This document shows positions 1 to 6,420 of a stretch of DNA of 8,292 bases, in pieces; within the stretch, counting starts at the first letter, position 1; each line of letters opens with the position of its first letter. The notes beneath the pieces are model-generated. The model was not told where the DNA came from. It did no database searches and saw only the letters and a program-made list of their open reading frames with translations. This stretch comes from Chryseobacterium gleum. GTDB lineage: Bacteria; Bacteroidota; Bacteroidia; Flavobacteriales_D; Sanyastnellaceae. The stretch is taken from contig CALQJP020000089.1 in NCBI GenBank assembly GCA_943330925.2, positions 1-8,292 of the forward strand, in the 5' to 3' direction. Both the position numbers and the translations under genes were made by a program.

Positions 1-27
1 ACGCAAGTCTACATTCAACATAAGACA

Positions 28-726
28 ATGGTGGAAGACGAGGCACCTATTCTCACCTCGGTGTATTTGGATAGGCTCGGAGGAATGCAACTGGAGCTGC
101 TTGAGAGTCAGACAGAGTTGTCGCGCATCAAAATGAAGATTTCTTTGATACAGGCAGCTATCAATCGAAATGAAAAGCCCGATTGGGCTGCGATCAATCA
201 GGAAATTGAAAAGCGACTGGAGAAGTATTACAAGCAAATTGCAGAGCAGTCGCAAGCGGTGGATTCTGCACAGAAGGTGCTTTCTTCGTTACTGTCGGAG
301 GAGGATTCCAAGAAGTTGAAGGAAGTGTTTTATGTCTTGTGCCGCAGACTTCACCCCGATGTGAATCCCGGACAAACGGAGGAGGAGAAGGATCTCTTCA
401 TCAAGGTAAAGGCCGCATACGATTTACAAAATCTTCAAGAGCTTCAAAGCATCTTGTTGTATTTGAATGAAGGCGGCAATGCAGATATTCTCACGCATTC
501 TTCTGACGAGAAGCGTCGGCGCATTGATCAGTTGGAAAAGAATATTGCGGACTTAAAGGAAAAGATGAAAAAGCTGGAGCAGGCCTTTCCATTCAATGCG
601 AAGTCATTGCTATACGATGAGGAGCAATTGACGAAACGCAGGCAAGAGATTCAAGATGAAATTGACAACGTTGTTTCAGAGATTGCGAAGCAGCAGACCA
701 TACTCGATTTGTTAGAAGATGAATAA
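28..726 (+). CDS. Coiled-coil protein with a central J-domain-like segment (DnaJ-like co-chaperone)
   Basis: The 232-residue product has a J-domain-like core at about residues 88-145. The diagnostic HPD is at 109-111, preceded by a basic helix (KLKEVFYVLCRRL) and followed by a charged helix ending in KVKAAYD, as in helices II and III of J domains. In that family HPD stimulates ATP hydrolysis by an Hsp70 partner. The usual helix I (a DYYxxLG-type start) is not evident, so this is a divergent or minimal J domain. Long heptad-rich segments flank it (about 20-85 and 160-230), suggesting a rod or dimer. No signal peptide or membrane segment is seen, so it is cytoplasmic. Its last 8 bases overlap the HIRAN gene, implying translational coupling. 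The start is uncertain: the frame is open to the left edge, so it may be 5'-truncated. However, another frame stops at 21-23, which could be the end of an upstream operon gene 4 bases before ATG 28. The client and Hsp70 partner are unknown. Confidence 0.72.
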   Translation: MVEDEAPILTSVYLDRLGGMQLELLESQTELSRIKMKISLIQAAINRNEKPDWAAINQEIEKRLEKYYKQIAEQSQAVDSAQKVLSSLLSEEDSKKLKEVFYVLCRRLHPDVNPGQTEEEKDLFIKVKAAYDLQNLQELQSILLYLNEGGNADILTHSSDEKRRRIDQLEKNIADLKEKMKKLEQAFPFNAKSLLYDEEQLTKRRQEIQDEIDNVVSEIAKQQTILDLLEDE

Positions 727-1105
727 TTCGATTGTACCCATAACTCCCGGATTGTTGGCCCTGCTCAGTAAAGGTCAGAGTGGCATTTCTCCATTTAAGC
801 AAGAGATATTTCTACTGGAGATTACTGTGGCAGGAACAAGTTATGCGAAGGATCTCGAGAAAGTGAGCGATCAAATGGTTGCCGAGCAAGTGCTCACCAT
901 GAAGCGCGAGCCGGGCAATCAGTATGATAAGCACGCCATTGCTTTATATGTCGATGACGTGAAAGTGGGGTACGTTCCTGCCAATCTCAATTTGGTTTGT
1001 TCCCGCTTGATGGATGCCGGTAAACTGTTTTTCGCGCGCATTGTTCAGAGCCATTGGGATGGAGATTGGCTGAATGTAACGGCTAATATTTATATGGTGG
1101 AGTAA
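719..1105 (+). CDS. Stand-alone HIRAN-domain protein
   Basis: The product is 128 residues. Residues about 30-128 fit the HIRAN domain: a first strand ending in VAGTSY (37-42), the signature MKREPGNQYDKHAIALYV (61-78), then VGYVPANLN (83-91) and a helix with SRLMDAGKLF. The pattern REPxNxYDxxAI...GYxP is typical of the family. In eukaryotic HLTF the HIRAN domain binds 3' single-stranded DNA ends at stalled forks. Stand-alone bacterial versions are thought to bind DNA, but their exact role is not settled. The protein has no other domain: the first ~28 residues are a short leader without a signal peptide. The ATG overlaps the end of the J-domain gene by 8 bases, in another frame, so both are probably made together. 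This links a chaperone-type ATPase stimulator with a DNA-structure sensor. Convergent transcription with the methyltransferase follows after only 30 bases, with no clear terminator. Confidence 0.85.
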   Translation: MNNSIVPITPGLLALLSKGQSGISPFKQEIFLLEITVAGTSYAKDLEKVSDQMVAEQVLTMKREPGNQYDKHAIALYVDDVKVGYVPANLNLVCSRLMDAGKLFFARIVQSHWDGDWLNVTANIYMVE

Positions 1106-1135
1106 TTCGTTTCAATCGTTCTGAAATTGCTTCAG

Positions 1136-1753
1136 TCAAGGTTTTACAGCAAAGGCTCTTACAACTAGCCCAAGCCCTTGATGGTATTTCCCCTCCGATA
1201 ATTGAACTTCCGTTGTTTTCAATTCCAGAATGTCAAATCCCTCGAGGATTGTTTTCAATTCATTCTCCGAGAATAACATGTCGGGATCTTTCGGACCGCC
1301 CACTTCGGGTTGCTTTTCATTATATCGCTCGTGGCCTTTGGCAAAACCTTCAAAGATTATATATCCTCCAGGTCGAACACGATTGACCAGTTGTTGGTGC
1401 AATGCTATGCGATCAGATCCCGGGAAATGGGTAAAGCAAAACACAGCCAGATCGAAAGAGTCGTTGAATTTTTGAAGGTAATCCTTCGCGTTTATTACTT
1501 CATATCGGAGGTTTACATTCTGCGCTGATGCCAGTTCGAGTGCTTTGCGCTTGCCGGATTCACTCATGTCGAAGGAGGTTACGTCCCATCCAAGTTGAGC
1601 CGCATAAACGGCGTTTCTGCCTTCACCTTCTGCCGGAAGCAGCAGTTTTCCGGGTGATAGTGAAATCAATTTTTCCTGAAAGTACTGATTGGGTTCTTGG
1701 CCATAGGCAAATTCTTTTTCGGCATATCGGGTGTCCCAGAATGATACGTCCAT
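1136..1753 (-). CDS. Class I SAM-dependent methyltransferase (TehB/TPMT-like size, substrate unknown)
   Basis: The product is 205 residues, single-domain and soluble. It opens with FWDTRYAEKEFAYGQEPNQYF (residues 6-25 hold the core of this), a lead-in common to small bacterial methyltransferases. Motif I, the SAM glycine loop, is LLLPAEGEGRNAV (37-49). The acidic residue at the end of strand 2 is D62 in SFDMS. FDLAVFCFTHF (100-110) fits motif III/IV, and RPGGYIIFEGF (127-137) is the usual strand 5 lead. A C-terminal sheet (about 173-203) completes a Rossmann-like fold. Annotation pipelines often name such proteins TehB-like or thiopurine methyltransferase-like; nothing in the sequence fixes the substrate, so a general call is safer. 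The ATG lies 19 bases downstream of the kelch/T9SS gene on the same strand, so the two are likely co-transcribed, though no functional link is obvious. No Shine-Dalgarno sequence is visible. Confidence 0.85.
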   Translation of the reverse strand: MDVSFWDTRYAEKEFAYGQEPNQYFQEKLISLSPGKLLLPAEGEGRNAVYAAQLGWDVTSFDMSESGKRKALELASAQNVNLRYEVINAKDYLQKFNDSFDLAVFCFTHFPGSDRIALHQQLVNRVRPGGYIIFEGFAKGHERYNEKQPEVGGPKDPDMLFSENELKTILEGFDILELKTTEVQLSEGKYHQGLGLVVRAFAVKP

Positions 1754-1772
1754 AGTCTGTAGTGGTTAGGTT

Positions 1773-3368
1773 TTATTGTTTAATGAATTTTCCGCTCCAC
1801 ATCTGATTGTTCCGAGTAGCGATAATCAATTCAAGTGGTTGTCCTGAAAGTGAGGCTGGAAGTTTGTATTCGCAATAACCTCCTGACTGTTTCCAAGCAT
1901 CGCAACTACCGGTATCTACCATTTTGCCTTGGTTGTCCAACAAGTAAAAGAAAGCTCCATCAGTTCGATCCCATTCGCACGGGAAGCGAATGAAATCTTT
2001 AGCAGGGTTTGGGAAGATGGCAAGCGCTTTCCAATTGGTCTGTGAAGGTATAGTTTCGATTGCTGTGCTGCTCCTTGACAGCAATACTTTGTAGATAACA
2101 TCGTCTGCAGATGTCGCTGAGGTTTGATTGGAATTGAATGGGTTAATTTGAGTCGATTGAATGCCTCCATAGATGTAGCCTAAAAGGACGGTGTCTTGTT
2201 GTATGTCGCTCATGAATACTACTCCGCCATCGGATTGCAAAAGCAATTCATTAGGGATGAATTCTGCGCCTGCACCTTTTAAACCGGGCATTTCTGCAGG
2301 CAGCAATGATTCGGTGTATTCACCGATGCTGTTTCTAGAAAACATGCTGATGGTGCGTGTAAAGGGTACTTGATCGTCTTGAACCATCGATCCGTTCTGA
2401 TAGTAGTATCTGCTCATACCACCGAAGAAAAGCGTGTGAGTTGCGGAGCCATCGTATAGACTCACTGTTGGGCAATGGTAATTGCTGAGGTATTGGTTGA
2501 ATTCCGTTCTTGGGGTTATCTCACCGCCGGATATTTCTACCGGATATAGAAAAGGCAAATCGACATTGGGCTGAAAGACACCACTGGAAATGTAATAAGC
2601 GTCGTCTCCGTTTGGAAGAGCGTATGGAATTAGATTGTAATCTCTGCGGTGAAGATGAAATTCATCGGTCTGGGTTTCTTCACCTGTGATCTCTATAGCG
2701 CCATTACTGTGAATCGGAGTAAAGGAGCGCACGGCATTCGTGTAAGTTTGTGTATACGTCGGCATTCCCATGGGGTTGTAGTTGCCATCAAACCGATGTC
2801 CGCCGACAAGTAGCAAACGACTGCCATCTTGAACCATGCGTCCGCCTGTTACGGCGAAAAATGAATCGGTCACTTGAATGAATGAGCTCGTTTGTAATGA
2901 GCCTTGTATGACCTGTTCGATTACATCATTCACCGGGATAGCAAGCAAATTTGGAAATGTGATATGGTCGCCTGCGGTTGCGGAGTAGGCATATCCACCG
3001 GCGATGTAGAGGGTGTCGCCCTTTTGGTGAAAGCACGCATTGGTGGATTGTAGTTGTTCTTGTATGGAGGGGGGGAGCGAACTGATTGCGCTCGACCATA
3101 CTTGTTCGGCCAGTGGATCTATCACAAAGAGTTCATTGTTGTTCATGCTCTCGGGAAAAGCATTGAAAGGCTGACGGGCATGAAGTCCATCGCGTCGTCC
3201 ACCCAAAACAAGCCATTTGCCGTCGGCTGTTCCGAAAGAGTAGGAGTGAAGCCCAACGATTCCCGGAATTTCCAATGCCTCCAGAGAAACAGAATACCCC
3301 CCCGGAATTTGAGCGAACAACGCTGTGCTTGAAATGAACGAAACAAGAAGGACATTAATGAATTTCAT
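1773..3368 (-). CDS. Secreted kelch-like beta-propeller protein with T9SS type A sorting domain
   Basis: The product is 531 residues. A Sec signal peptide is clear: basic start MKF, hydrophobic INVLLVSFISSTALFA, cleavage probably just before or after Q20. The middle carries spaced glycine pairs preceded by hydrophobic strands, as in kelch/galactose-oxidase-type propeller blades: LGG 55-57, AGG 123-125, TGG 174-176, VGG 188-190, FGG 315-317, YGG 400-402. About 445-531 is a sorting domain: AIFPNPAKDFIRF (450-462), LLDNQGKMV (476-484) and a final WSGKFIKQ. This domain targets proteins through the outer membrane by T9SS, with release or anchoring at the surface. No catalytic motif is seen; binding or display is an inference. 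In the coding strand two 7-base homopolymers (G7 near codons 22-24, C7 near codons 98-100) and an A8 tract just before ATG are unusual. A weak -7-like box (TTAATTCG, minus strand) lies 14 bases before the start. The methyltransferase follows 19 bases on. Confidence 0.85.
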   Translation of the reverse strand: MKFINVLLVSFISSTALFAQIPGGYSVSLEALEIPGIVGLHSYSFGTADGKWLVLGGRRDGLHARQPFNAFPESMNNNELFVIDPLAEQVWSSAISSLPPSIQEQLQSTNACFHQKGDTLYIAGGYAYSATAGDHITFPNLLAIPVNDVIEQVIQGSLQTSSFIQVTDSFFAVTGGRMVQDGSRLLLVGGHRFDGNYNPMGMPTYTQTYTNAVRSFTPIHSNGAIEITGEETQTDEFHLHRRDYNLIPYALPNGDDAYYISSGVFQPNVDLPFLYPVEISGGEITPRTEFNQYLSNYHCPTVSLYDGSATHTLFFGGMSRYYYQNGSMVQDDQVPFTRTISMFSRNSIGEYTESLLPAEMPGLKGAGAEFIPNELLLQSDGGVVFMSDIQQDTVLLGYIYGGIQSTQINPFNSNQTSATSADDVIYKVLLSRSSTAIETIPSQTNWKALAIFPNPAKDFIRFPCEWDRTDGAFFYLLDNQGKMVDTGSCDAWKQSGGYCEYKLPASLSGQPLELIIATRNNQMWSGKFIKQ

Positions 3369-3382
3369 GCGGTTTTTTTTGG

Positions 3383-3390
3383 CGAATTAA
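3383..3390 (-). promoter_or_regulatory. Possible -7 box for the kelch/T9SS gene
   Basis: Reading the minus strand, TTAATTCG stands 14 bases before the start codon at 3368. It matches the Bacteroidetes -7 consensus TAnnTTTG only partly (second base T instead of A, C for the seventh). An A8 tract separates it from the start, which fits A-rich initiation regions of this phylum. No convincing TTG-type -33 box was seen. Weak call. Confidence 0.25.
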
Positions 3391-3437
3391 GGTGATGAGA
3401 GAGGGAGTAATGGTGACTGATGTTACAATGATCTTAG

Positions 3438-3498
3438 ATTATAGATTACGGATTACGAATTACAGATATTCTGTAATTCGTAATCCGTAATTCGTAAT
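3438..3498. repeat. Inverted heptanucleotide array 1 (ATTACGG-type), perfect 22-bp stem
   Basis: Left arm 3438-3465 is four 7-base units: attatag, attacgg, attacga, attacag. Right arm 3471-3498 is four units on the other strand: ctgtaat, tcgtaat, ccgtaat, tcgtaat. Arms 3445-3466 and 3470-3491 are perfectly complementary (22 bp) around the loop tat. The array sits in the divergent space between the kelch gene (minus) and pyrR (plus), and ends 16 bases before the pyrR -7 box. It would therefore lie outside a transcript starting at that box, and act, if at all, as DNA structure or as a terminator/insulator for incoming transcription. There is no T-run on either side. Arms and period were read by eye and are exact for the quoted copies. 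Confidence 0.9.
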
Positions 3499-3514
3499 CG
3501 AACTCCCCTTTCAT

Positions 3515-3522
3515 TATCTTCG
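3515..3522 (+). promoter_or_regulatory. Bacteroidetes-type -7 box of the pyrR-pyrB operon
   Basis: TATCTTCG matches TAnnTTTG at all fixed positions but one. Only 8 bases separate it from the pyrR ATG, so transcription would begin almost at the start codon and the mRNA would be leaderless or nearly so. The same octamer precedes the gene at 8285. No clear -33 TTG was found; that region overlaps the edge of array 1. Confidence 0.6.
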
Positions 3523-3530
3523 CGCTCGAA

Positions 3531-4070
3531 ATGCGTCAAATTACTCTGATCGACAGCAAGCTCTTGCACCTGATCATTACCAGGTTGTCGTGTCAGTTAA
3601 TTGAAAATCACAACGACTTTAGTGAATCTGTAATCATCGGCATGCAGCCCCGTGGCGTGTTTCTGGCTGAACGCATTGTGGAACAGCTCAAAGTGATGCA
3701 GCCGAAGACCACTATTTCATATGGTGTTGTGGATCCTACTTTTTACCGCGATGACTTTCGCATTCACGATAAGCCTCTGATTGCAAGAAAGACAGACATT
3801 CCATTTTCATTGGAGGGTAAGCGTGTAATTTTTATAGACGATGTATTGTATACCGGGCGAACCATTCGAGCCGGTTTGGAAGGGATTCTAGAATATGGCC
3901 GTCCTGCCACCGTTGAATTGCTCGTGCTGGTAGAACGACGTTTTACTCGTGAACTGCCTATTGAGCCGAAGTATGTTGGCAAGAGTGTAGATAGCTACGA
4001 CAACCAGCAGGTAAGGGTGATGTGGAAGAAAGATGGGGTTGAGGATAAAGTAATGTTGTTAACCGAATGA
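3531..4070 (+). CDS. pyrR: PyrR: pyrimidine operon regulator / uracil phosphoribosyltransferase
   Basis: The product is 179 residues, the usual PyrR length. It has a type I phosphoribosyltransferase fold with the PRPP-binding signature VIFIDDVLYTGRT at 99-111 (acidic pair D103-D104, then TGRT). The N-terminal substrate/dimer loop is IIGMQPRGVFLAERI (35-49), and VELLVLVERRFTRELPIEPKYVGKSV (128-153 region) is a PyrR hallmark. In the family the enzyme makes UMP from uracil and PRPP, and in Firmicutes it also binds pyr mRNA to control attenuation. Here the operon seems to start within about ten bases of the ATG, leaving no leader for a classical attenuator, so enzymatic salvage or a different mode of control is likelier at this locus (inference). 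It overlaps pyrB by ATGA, showing coupling. The start is supported by the -7 box 8 bases upstream and by the family's normal N-terminus. Confidence 0.93.
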   Translation: MRQITLIDSKLLHLIITRLSCQLIENHNDFSESVIIGMQPRGVFLAERIVEQLKVMQPKTTISYGVVDPTFYRDDFRIHDKPLIARKTDIPFSLEGKRVIFIDDVLYTGRTIRAGLEGILEYGRPATVELLVLVERRFTRELPIEPKYVGKSVDSYDNQQVRVMWKKDGVEDKVMLLTE

Positions 4071-5035
4071 ACAATATGAAAGTGACTGAGCAAAGAGGAT
4101 TAAGTGTAAAGCATCTATTGGGCATCAAAGACCTGACGCGTGCCGACATTGAGCTCATCTTTTCTCAGGCCGACGAGTTCAAGGAGGTGTTGGACAGGCC
4201 CATCAAGAAGGTGCCATCGTTGCGTGATATTACTGTTGCCAATCTGTTTTTTGAAAATTCAACGCGCACACGACTCAGTTTTGAGTTGGCAGAAAAGCGC
4301 TTGAGTGCTGACGTGGTCAATTTCGCTGCGAGTAGTTCATCGGTGAAAAAAGGCGAAACCTTGGTCGATACCGTCAACAATATCTTAGCGATGAAGGTTG
4401 ACATGGTGGTTATGCGTCATGCCTCACCCGGAGCCGCCGTATTCCTCAGCCGTCATATCGAAGCATCGATTGTCAACGCCGGCGATGGCACACACGAGCA
4501 CCCCACACAGGCGTTGCTCGATGCGTATTCCATTCGTGAGAAGCTCGGCAGCGTTGAAGGGAAGAAGGTCGTTATAGTGGGTGATATTACCCATTCGCGC
4601 GTAGCCATTTCAAATATCTACTGCTTGAAAAAGCTAGGCGCGGAAGTCATGGTGTGTGGTCCAACCACGCTCATTCCGAAGCACATTGAAAGCCTTGGTG
4701 TAAAGGTGGAACACAACCTACGCAATGCCCTTGAATGGTGTGACGTAGCGAACATGCTGCGCATCCAGCTTGAGCGTCAGGATGCCGGAGTAGCTTATTT
4801 CCCATCGCTGCGTGAATACAGCATGCAGTATGGCCTCGACAAGTCACTGCTCGACAGCCTTTCCAAGAAAATCGTTGTCATGCACCCGGGCCCCATCAAC
4901 CGCGGAGTAGAAATCACCAGCGACGTAGCCGACAGCGACCAGAGCATCATTCTCGATCAGGTCGAAAACGGTGTTGCTGTGCGCATGGCGGTAATCTATT
5001 TGCTGGCGCAGCGCATGGAAGGTCGAGCCAAGTAA
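4067..5035 (+). CDS. pyrB: Aspartate carbamoyltransferase catalytic chain
   Basis: The product is 322 residues. It catalyses carbamoyl phosphate plus L-aspartate to N-carbamoyl-L-aspartate, the first committed step of UMP synthesis, in the cytoplasm. All key motifs are present: carbamoyl-phosphate loop FFENSTRTRLSFE (61-73), the 80s loop SSVKKGET (91-98), NAGDGTHEHPTQALLD (137-152), the domain-linker motif VGDITHSRVAISN (171-183), and MHPGPINRG (272-280). The N-terminal extension before LLGIKDLT is short. No pyrI regulatory-chain gene is seen in the window, so the enzyme may work as an unregulated trimer, as in Bacillus. The start at 4067 overlaps the pyrR stop in ATGA; Met4 (4076) is an alternative but lacks that overlap. 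The reading frame is intact. Confidence 0.96.
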   Translation: MNNMKVTEQRGLSVKHLLGIKDLTRADIELIFSQADEFKEVLDRPIKKVPSLRDITVANLFFENSTRTRLSFELAEKRLSADVVNFAASSSSVKKGETLVDTVNNILAMKVDMVVMRHASPGAAVFLSRHIEASIVNAGDGTHEHPTQALLDAYSIREKLGSVEGKKVVIVGDITHSRVAISNIYCLKKLGAEVMVCGPTTLIPKHIESLGVKVEHNLRNALEWCDVANMLRIQLERQDAGVAYFPSLREYSMQYGLDKSLLDSLSKKIVVMHPGPINRGVEITSDVADSDQSIILDQVENGVAVRMAVIYLLAQRMEGRAK

Positions 5036-5073
5036 ATTGTCTCCTTTGAGATTTATCATGATTCTATTAGGTG

Positions 5074-5089
5074 ATTCACGAAAGTGAAT
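5074..5089. promoter_or_regulatory. Small dyad ATTCAC-GAAA-GTGAAT before the ferritin-VIT gene
   Basis: A perfect 6-bp inverted repeat around GAAA lies 38 bases after the pyrB stop and 9 bases before the -7 box of the next gene. As DNA it sits where a repressor would block the promoter. As RNA read through from pyrB it would be a hairpin with a GNRA-type loop, and T-rich sequence follows (5101-5104, 5107-5111), so a weak terminator is also possible. The stem is short and AT-rich, so either role is tentative. Confidence 0.35.
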
Positions 5090-5098
5090 GCATCTATC

Positions 5099-5106
5099 TA
5101 TTTTCG
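5099..5106 (+). promoter_or_regulatory. -7 box of the ferritin-VIT gene
   Basis: TATTTTCG fits TAnnTTTG with one difference, the same C seen in the other two boxes of this window. It ends 21 bases before ATG 5128. This placement helps decide the start: the longer GTG-start frame from 5071 would run through this box and the dyad. Confidence 0.5.
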
Positions 5107-5127
5107 TTTTTATTACACCCAATCACT

Positions 5128-6234
5128 ATGGCTCCCACTCTCAAAAGTGTTCAAACGGAAATTGATGCGTCCTATTTATACGGCGTATTGGCCGATAACG
5201 AAAAGGATGAGGTTATCGCGAAGGTCTTCCGTCAAATGAGTGAAATTGAAATGGGGCATGCAGAGGCATTTCTTCGGAAGCAGCCATCAAGCGGTGGGCT
5301 TACCAAGCCATCGCCTTCTATGCGGGCTAGAGTGCTTCATCGTATTGGTAAAACGTTCGGTTATGAGTATGTCCTGGGCGTTTTGATGGATACAGAAAAA
5401 AGTATTTCCAATGCGGTTATTGCGAGTAAGATGAAGTCGCAACTGCCTATTTCCGGTTCAGAGACAAACCACGTCCGCATTCTGCGCTCTTTGCTGGATA
5501 GTAATGCCAACATATCGGGTCCAAGCGTTGCGCGTTTTGAAAAAAAACATCGCTCTGTTGGTGGCAATGCACTTCGCGCGGCCGTGTTGGGTGGTAACGA
5601 CGGATTGGTTTCAAATTTCAGCTTGGTCATGGGTGTGGCAGGCGCTACCCAAGGTGGTAACGATGTGCTGTTGGCCGGCAGCGCCGGGCTATTGGCAGGA
5701 GCCCTCTCCATGGCGCTGGGTGAGTGGATTTCGGTGAAAAGCTCGCAAGAGCTATACGAAAACCAGATGGATATTGAAATGGATGAATTGGAGACGAACC
5801 CTGAAGGCGAGATTCGTGAGATAGCGCTTATCTATATCGCTAAAGGAATTCCCGATGAACAGGCAAATGCAATGGCGCGCGAAATCGTGTTGGATAAATC
5901 GAAGGCACACGCCTTTTTGGTGCGCGAAGAACTTGGCATCAACCCGGAGGAACTGGAAGGCTCTTCGATGGAAGCTGCTCTGTATTCCTTCTTCCTTTTT
6001 TCAATTGGAGCAATCATTCCACTTTTCCCATTCTTCTTCACCGAAGGTTACACCGCTATTTTACTGAGTGTGGCCGCCAGTTCAGTTGGATTGTTTTTGA
6101 TTGGTGCTTCCATCACACTATTCACCGGAAAAAGCATGTGGAAGTCGGGCATGCGCCAAGTGCTGTTCGGCTTGGCTGCCGCGGCGATCACGTATGGTAT
6201 TGGTCAGTTGATAGGGGTATCTATTGCGGGATAG
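5128..6234 (+). CDS. Ferritin-like domain fused to VIT1/CCC1 transporter (MbfA-like, probable Fe/Mn exporter)
   Basis: The product is 368 residues from ATG 5128. Residues about 8-125 form a rubrerythrin/ferritin-like helical domain with candidate di-iron ligands E11, E41xxH44 (in EIEMGHAEAF) and E112xxH115; D88/E90 may supply the third-helix ligand. The rest is a VIT1/CCC1 module: GGNDGLVSNFSLVMGVAGA (155-173) is the TM1 signature, TM2 is about 178-203, then a soluble acidic metal-binding helical segment (about 205-283), and three more membrane helices (about 284-304, 307-334, 342-366). Related fusions such as MbfA of alpha-proteobacteria are inner-membrane proteins that export iron and protect against peroxide; eukaryotic VIT1/CCC1 move Fe/Mn into vacuoles. 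Function here is inferred from that. A GTG 57 bases upstream is in frame, but its extension reads through the promoter box and is rejected. The gene stands alone between pyrB and array 2. Confidence 0.88.
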   Translation: MAPTLKSVQTEIDASYLYGVLADNEKDEVIAKVFRQMSEIEMGHAEAFLRKQPSSGGLTKPSPSMRARVLHRIGKTFGYEYVLGVLMDTEKSISNAVIASKMKSQLPISGSETNHVRILRSLLDSNANISGPSVARFEKKHRSVGGNALRAAVLGGNDGLVSNFSLVMGVAGATQGGNDVLLAGSAGLLAGALSMALGEWISVKSSQELYENQMDIEMDELETNPEGEIREIALIYIAKGIPDEQANAMAREIVLDKSKAHAFLVREELGINPEELEGSSMEAALYSFFLFSIGAIIPLFPFFFTEGYTAILLSVAASSVGLFLIGASITLFTGKSMWKSGMRQVLFGLAAAAITYGIGQLIGVSIAG

Positions 6235-6241
6235 TTAAAGG

Positions 6242-6420
6242 GTGAAATGGTGAAGGGGTGAAGGGGTGAAAGAGTGAAAAAGTGAAGGGGTGAAAGAGTG
6301 AAAGGGTGAAAGAGTGAAAAAGTGAAAGGGTGAAAGAGTGAAATAGTGATATGGTTACTAGTTACCATTTCACCCCTTCACCCCTTCACCCTTTCACCAT
6401 TTCACCATTTCACTATTTAC
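6242..6420. repeat. Inverted octanucleotide array 2 (GTGAAAGG-type) between convergent genes
   Basis: Left arm 6242-6353 is 14 uninterrupted 8-base units beginning gtga (mostly gtgaa + three variable purine-rich bases). Spacer 6354-6365 is gttactagttac, which carries GTTAC twice. Right arm 6366-6413 is six units on the opposite strand (catttcac, cccttcac, cccttcac, cctttcac, catttcac, catttcac) plus the partial unit tatttac, whose last bases include the stop codon of the minus-strand gene. The longest perfect complementarity seen by eye is 23 bp, 6249-6271 with 6368-6390; inner copies pair less well. It fills the whole gap between two genes that end towards each other, so it may serve as a two-way transcription barrier. 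The unit differs from arrays 1 and 3, so it is not a dispersed copy of them. Confidence 0.92.

Noticed and set aside
1106..1135. Terminator between the HIRAN and methyltransferase genes
   Set aside because: No stem of useful length followed by a T-run could be found in the 30-base gap.
3391..3426. GTGA-rich stretch upstream of array 1 as a relic of the octamer array
   Set aside because: The two GTGA occurrences are 21 bases apart, not a multiple of 8, and the rest does not match the unit.
5071..5127. GTG start at 5071 giving a 387-residue ferritin-VIT protein
   Set aside because: The extra 19 residues read through the dyad and the -7 box, and do not resemble the family's N-terminus; ATG 5128 fits better.
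5361..5711. 116-residue minus-strand open frame
   Set aside because: It is antisense to the ferritin-VIT gene, within its well-recognised coding sequence, and has low-complexity composition.
6242..6420. CRISPR array
   Set aside because: Units are only 8 bases, directly adjacent with no unique spacers, and no cas gene is near; the same holds for 8126-8268 and 3438-3498.
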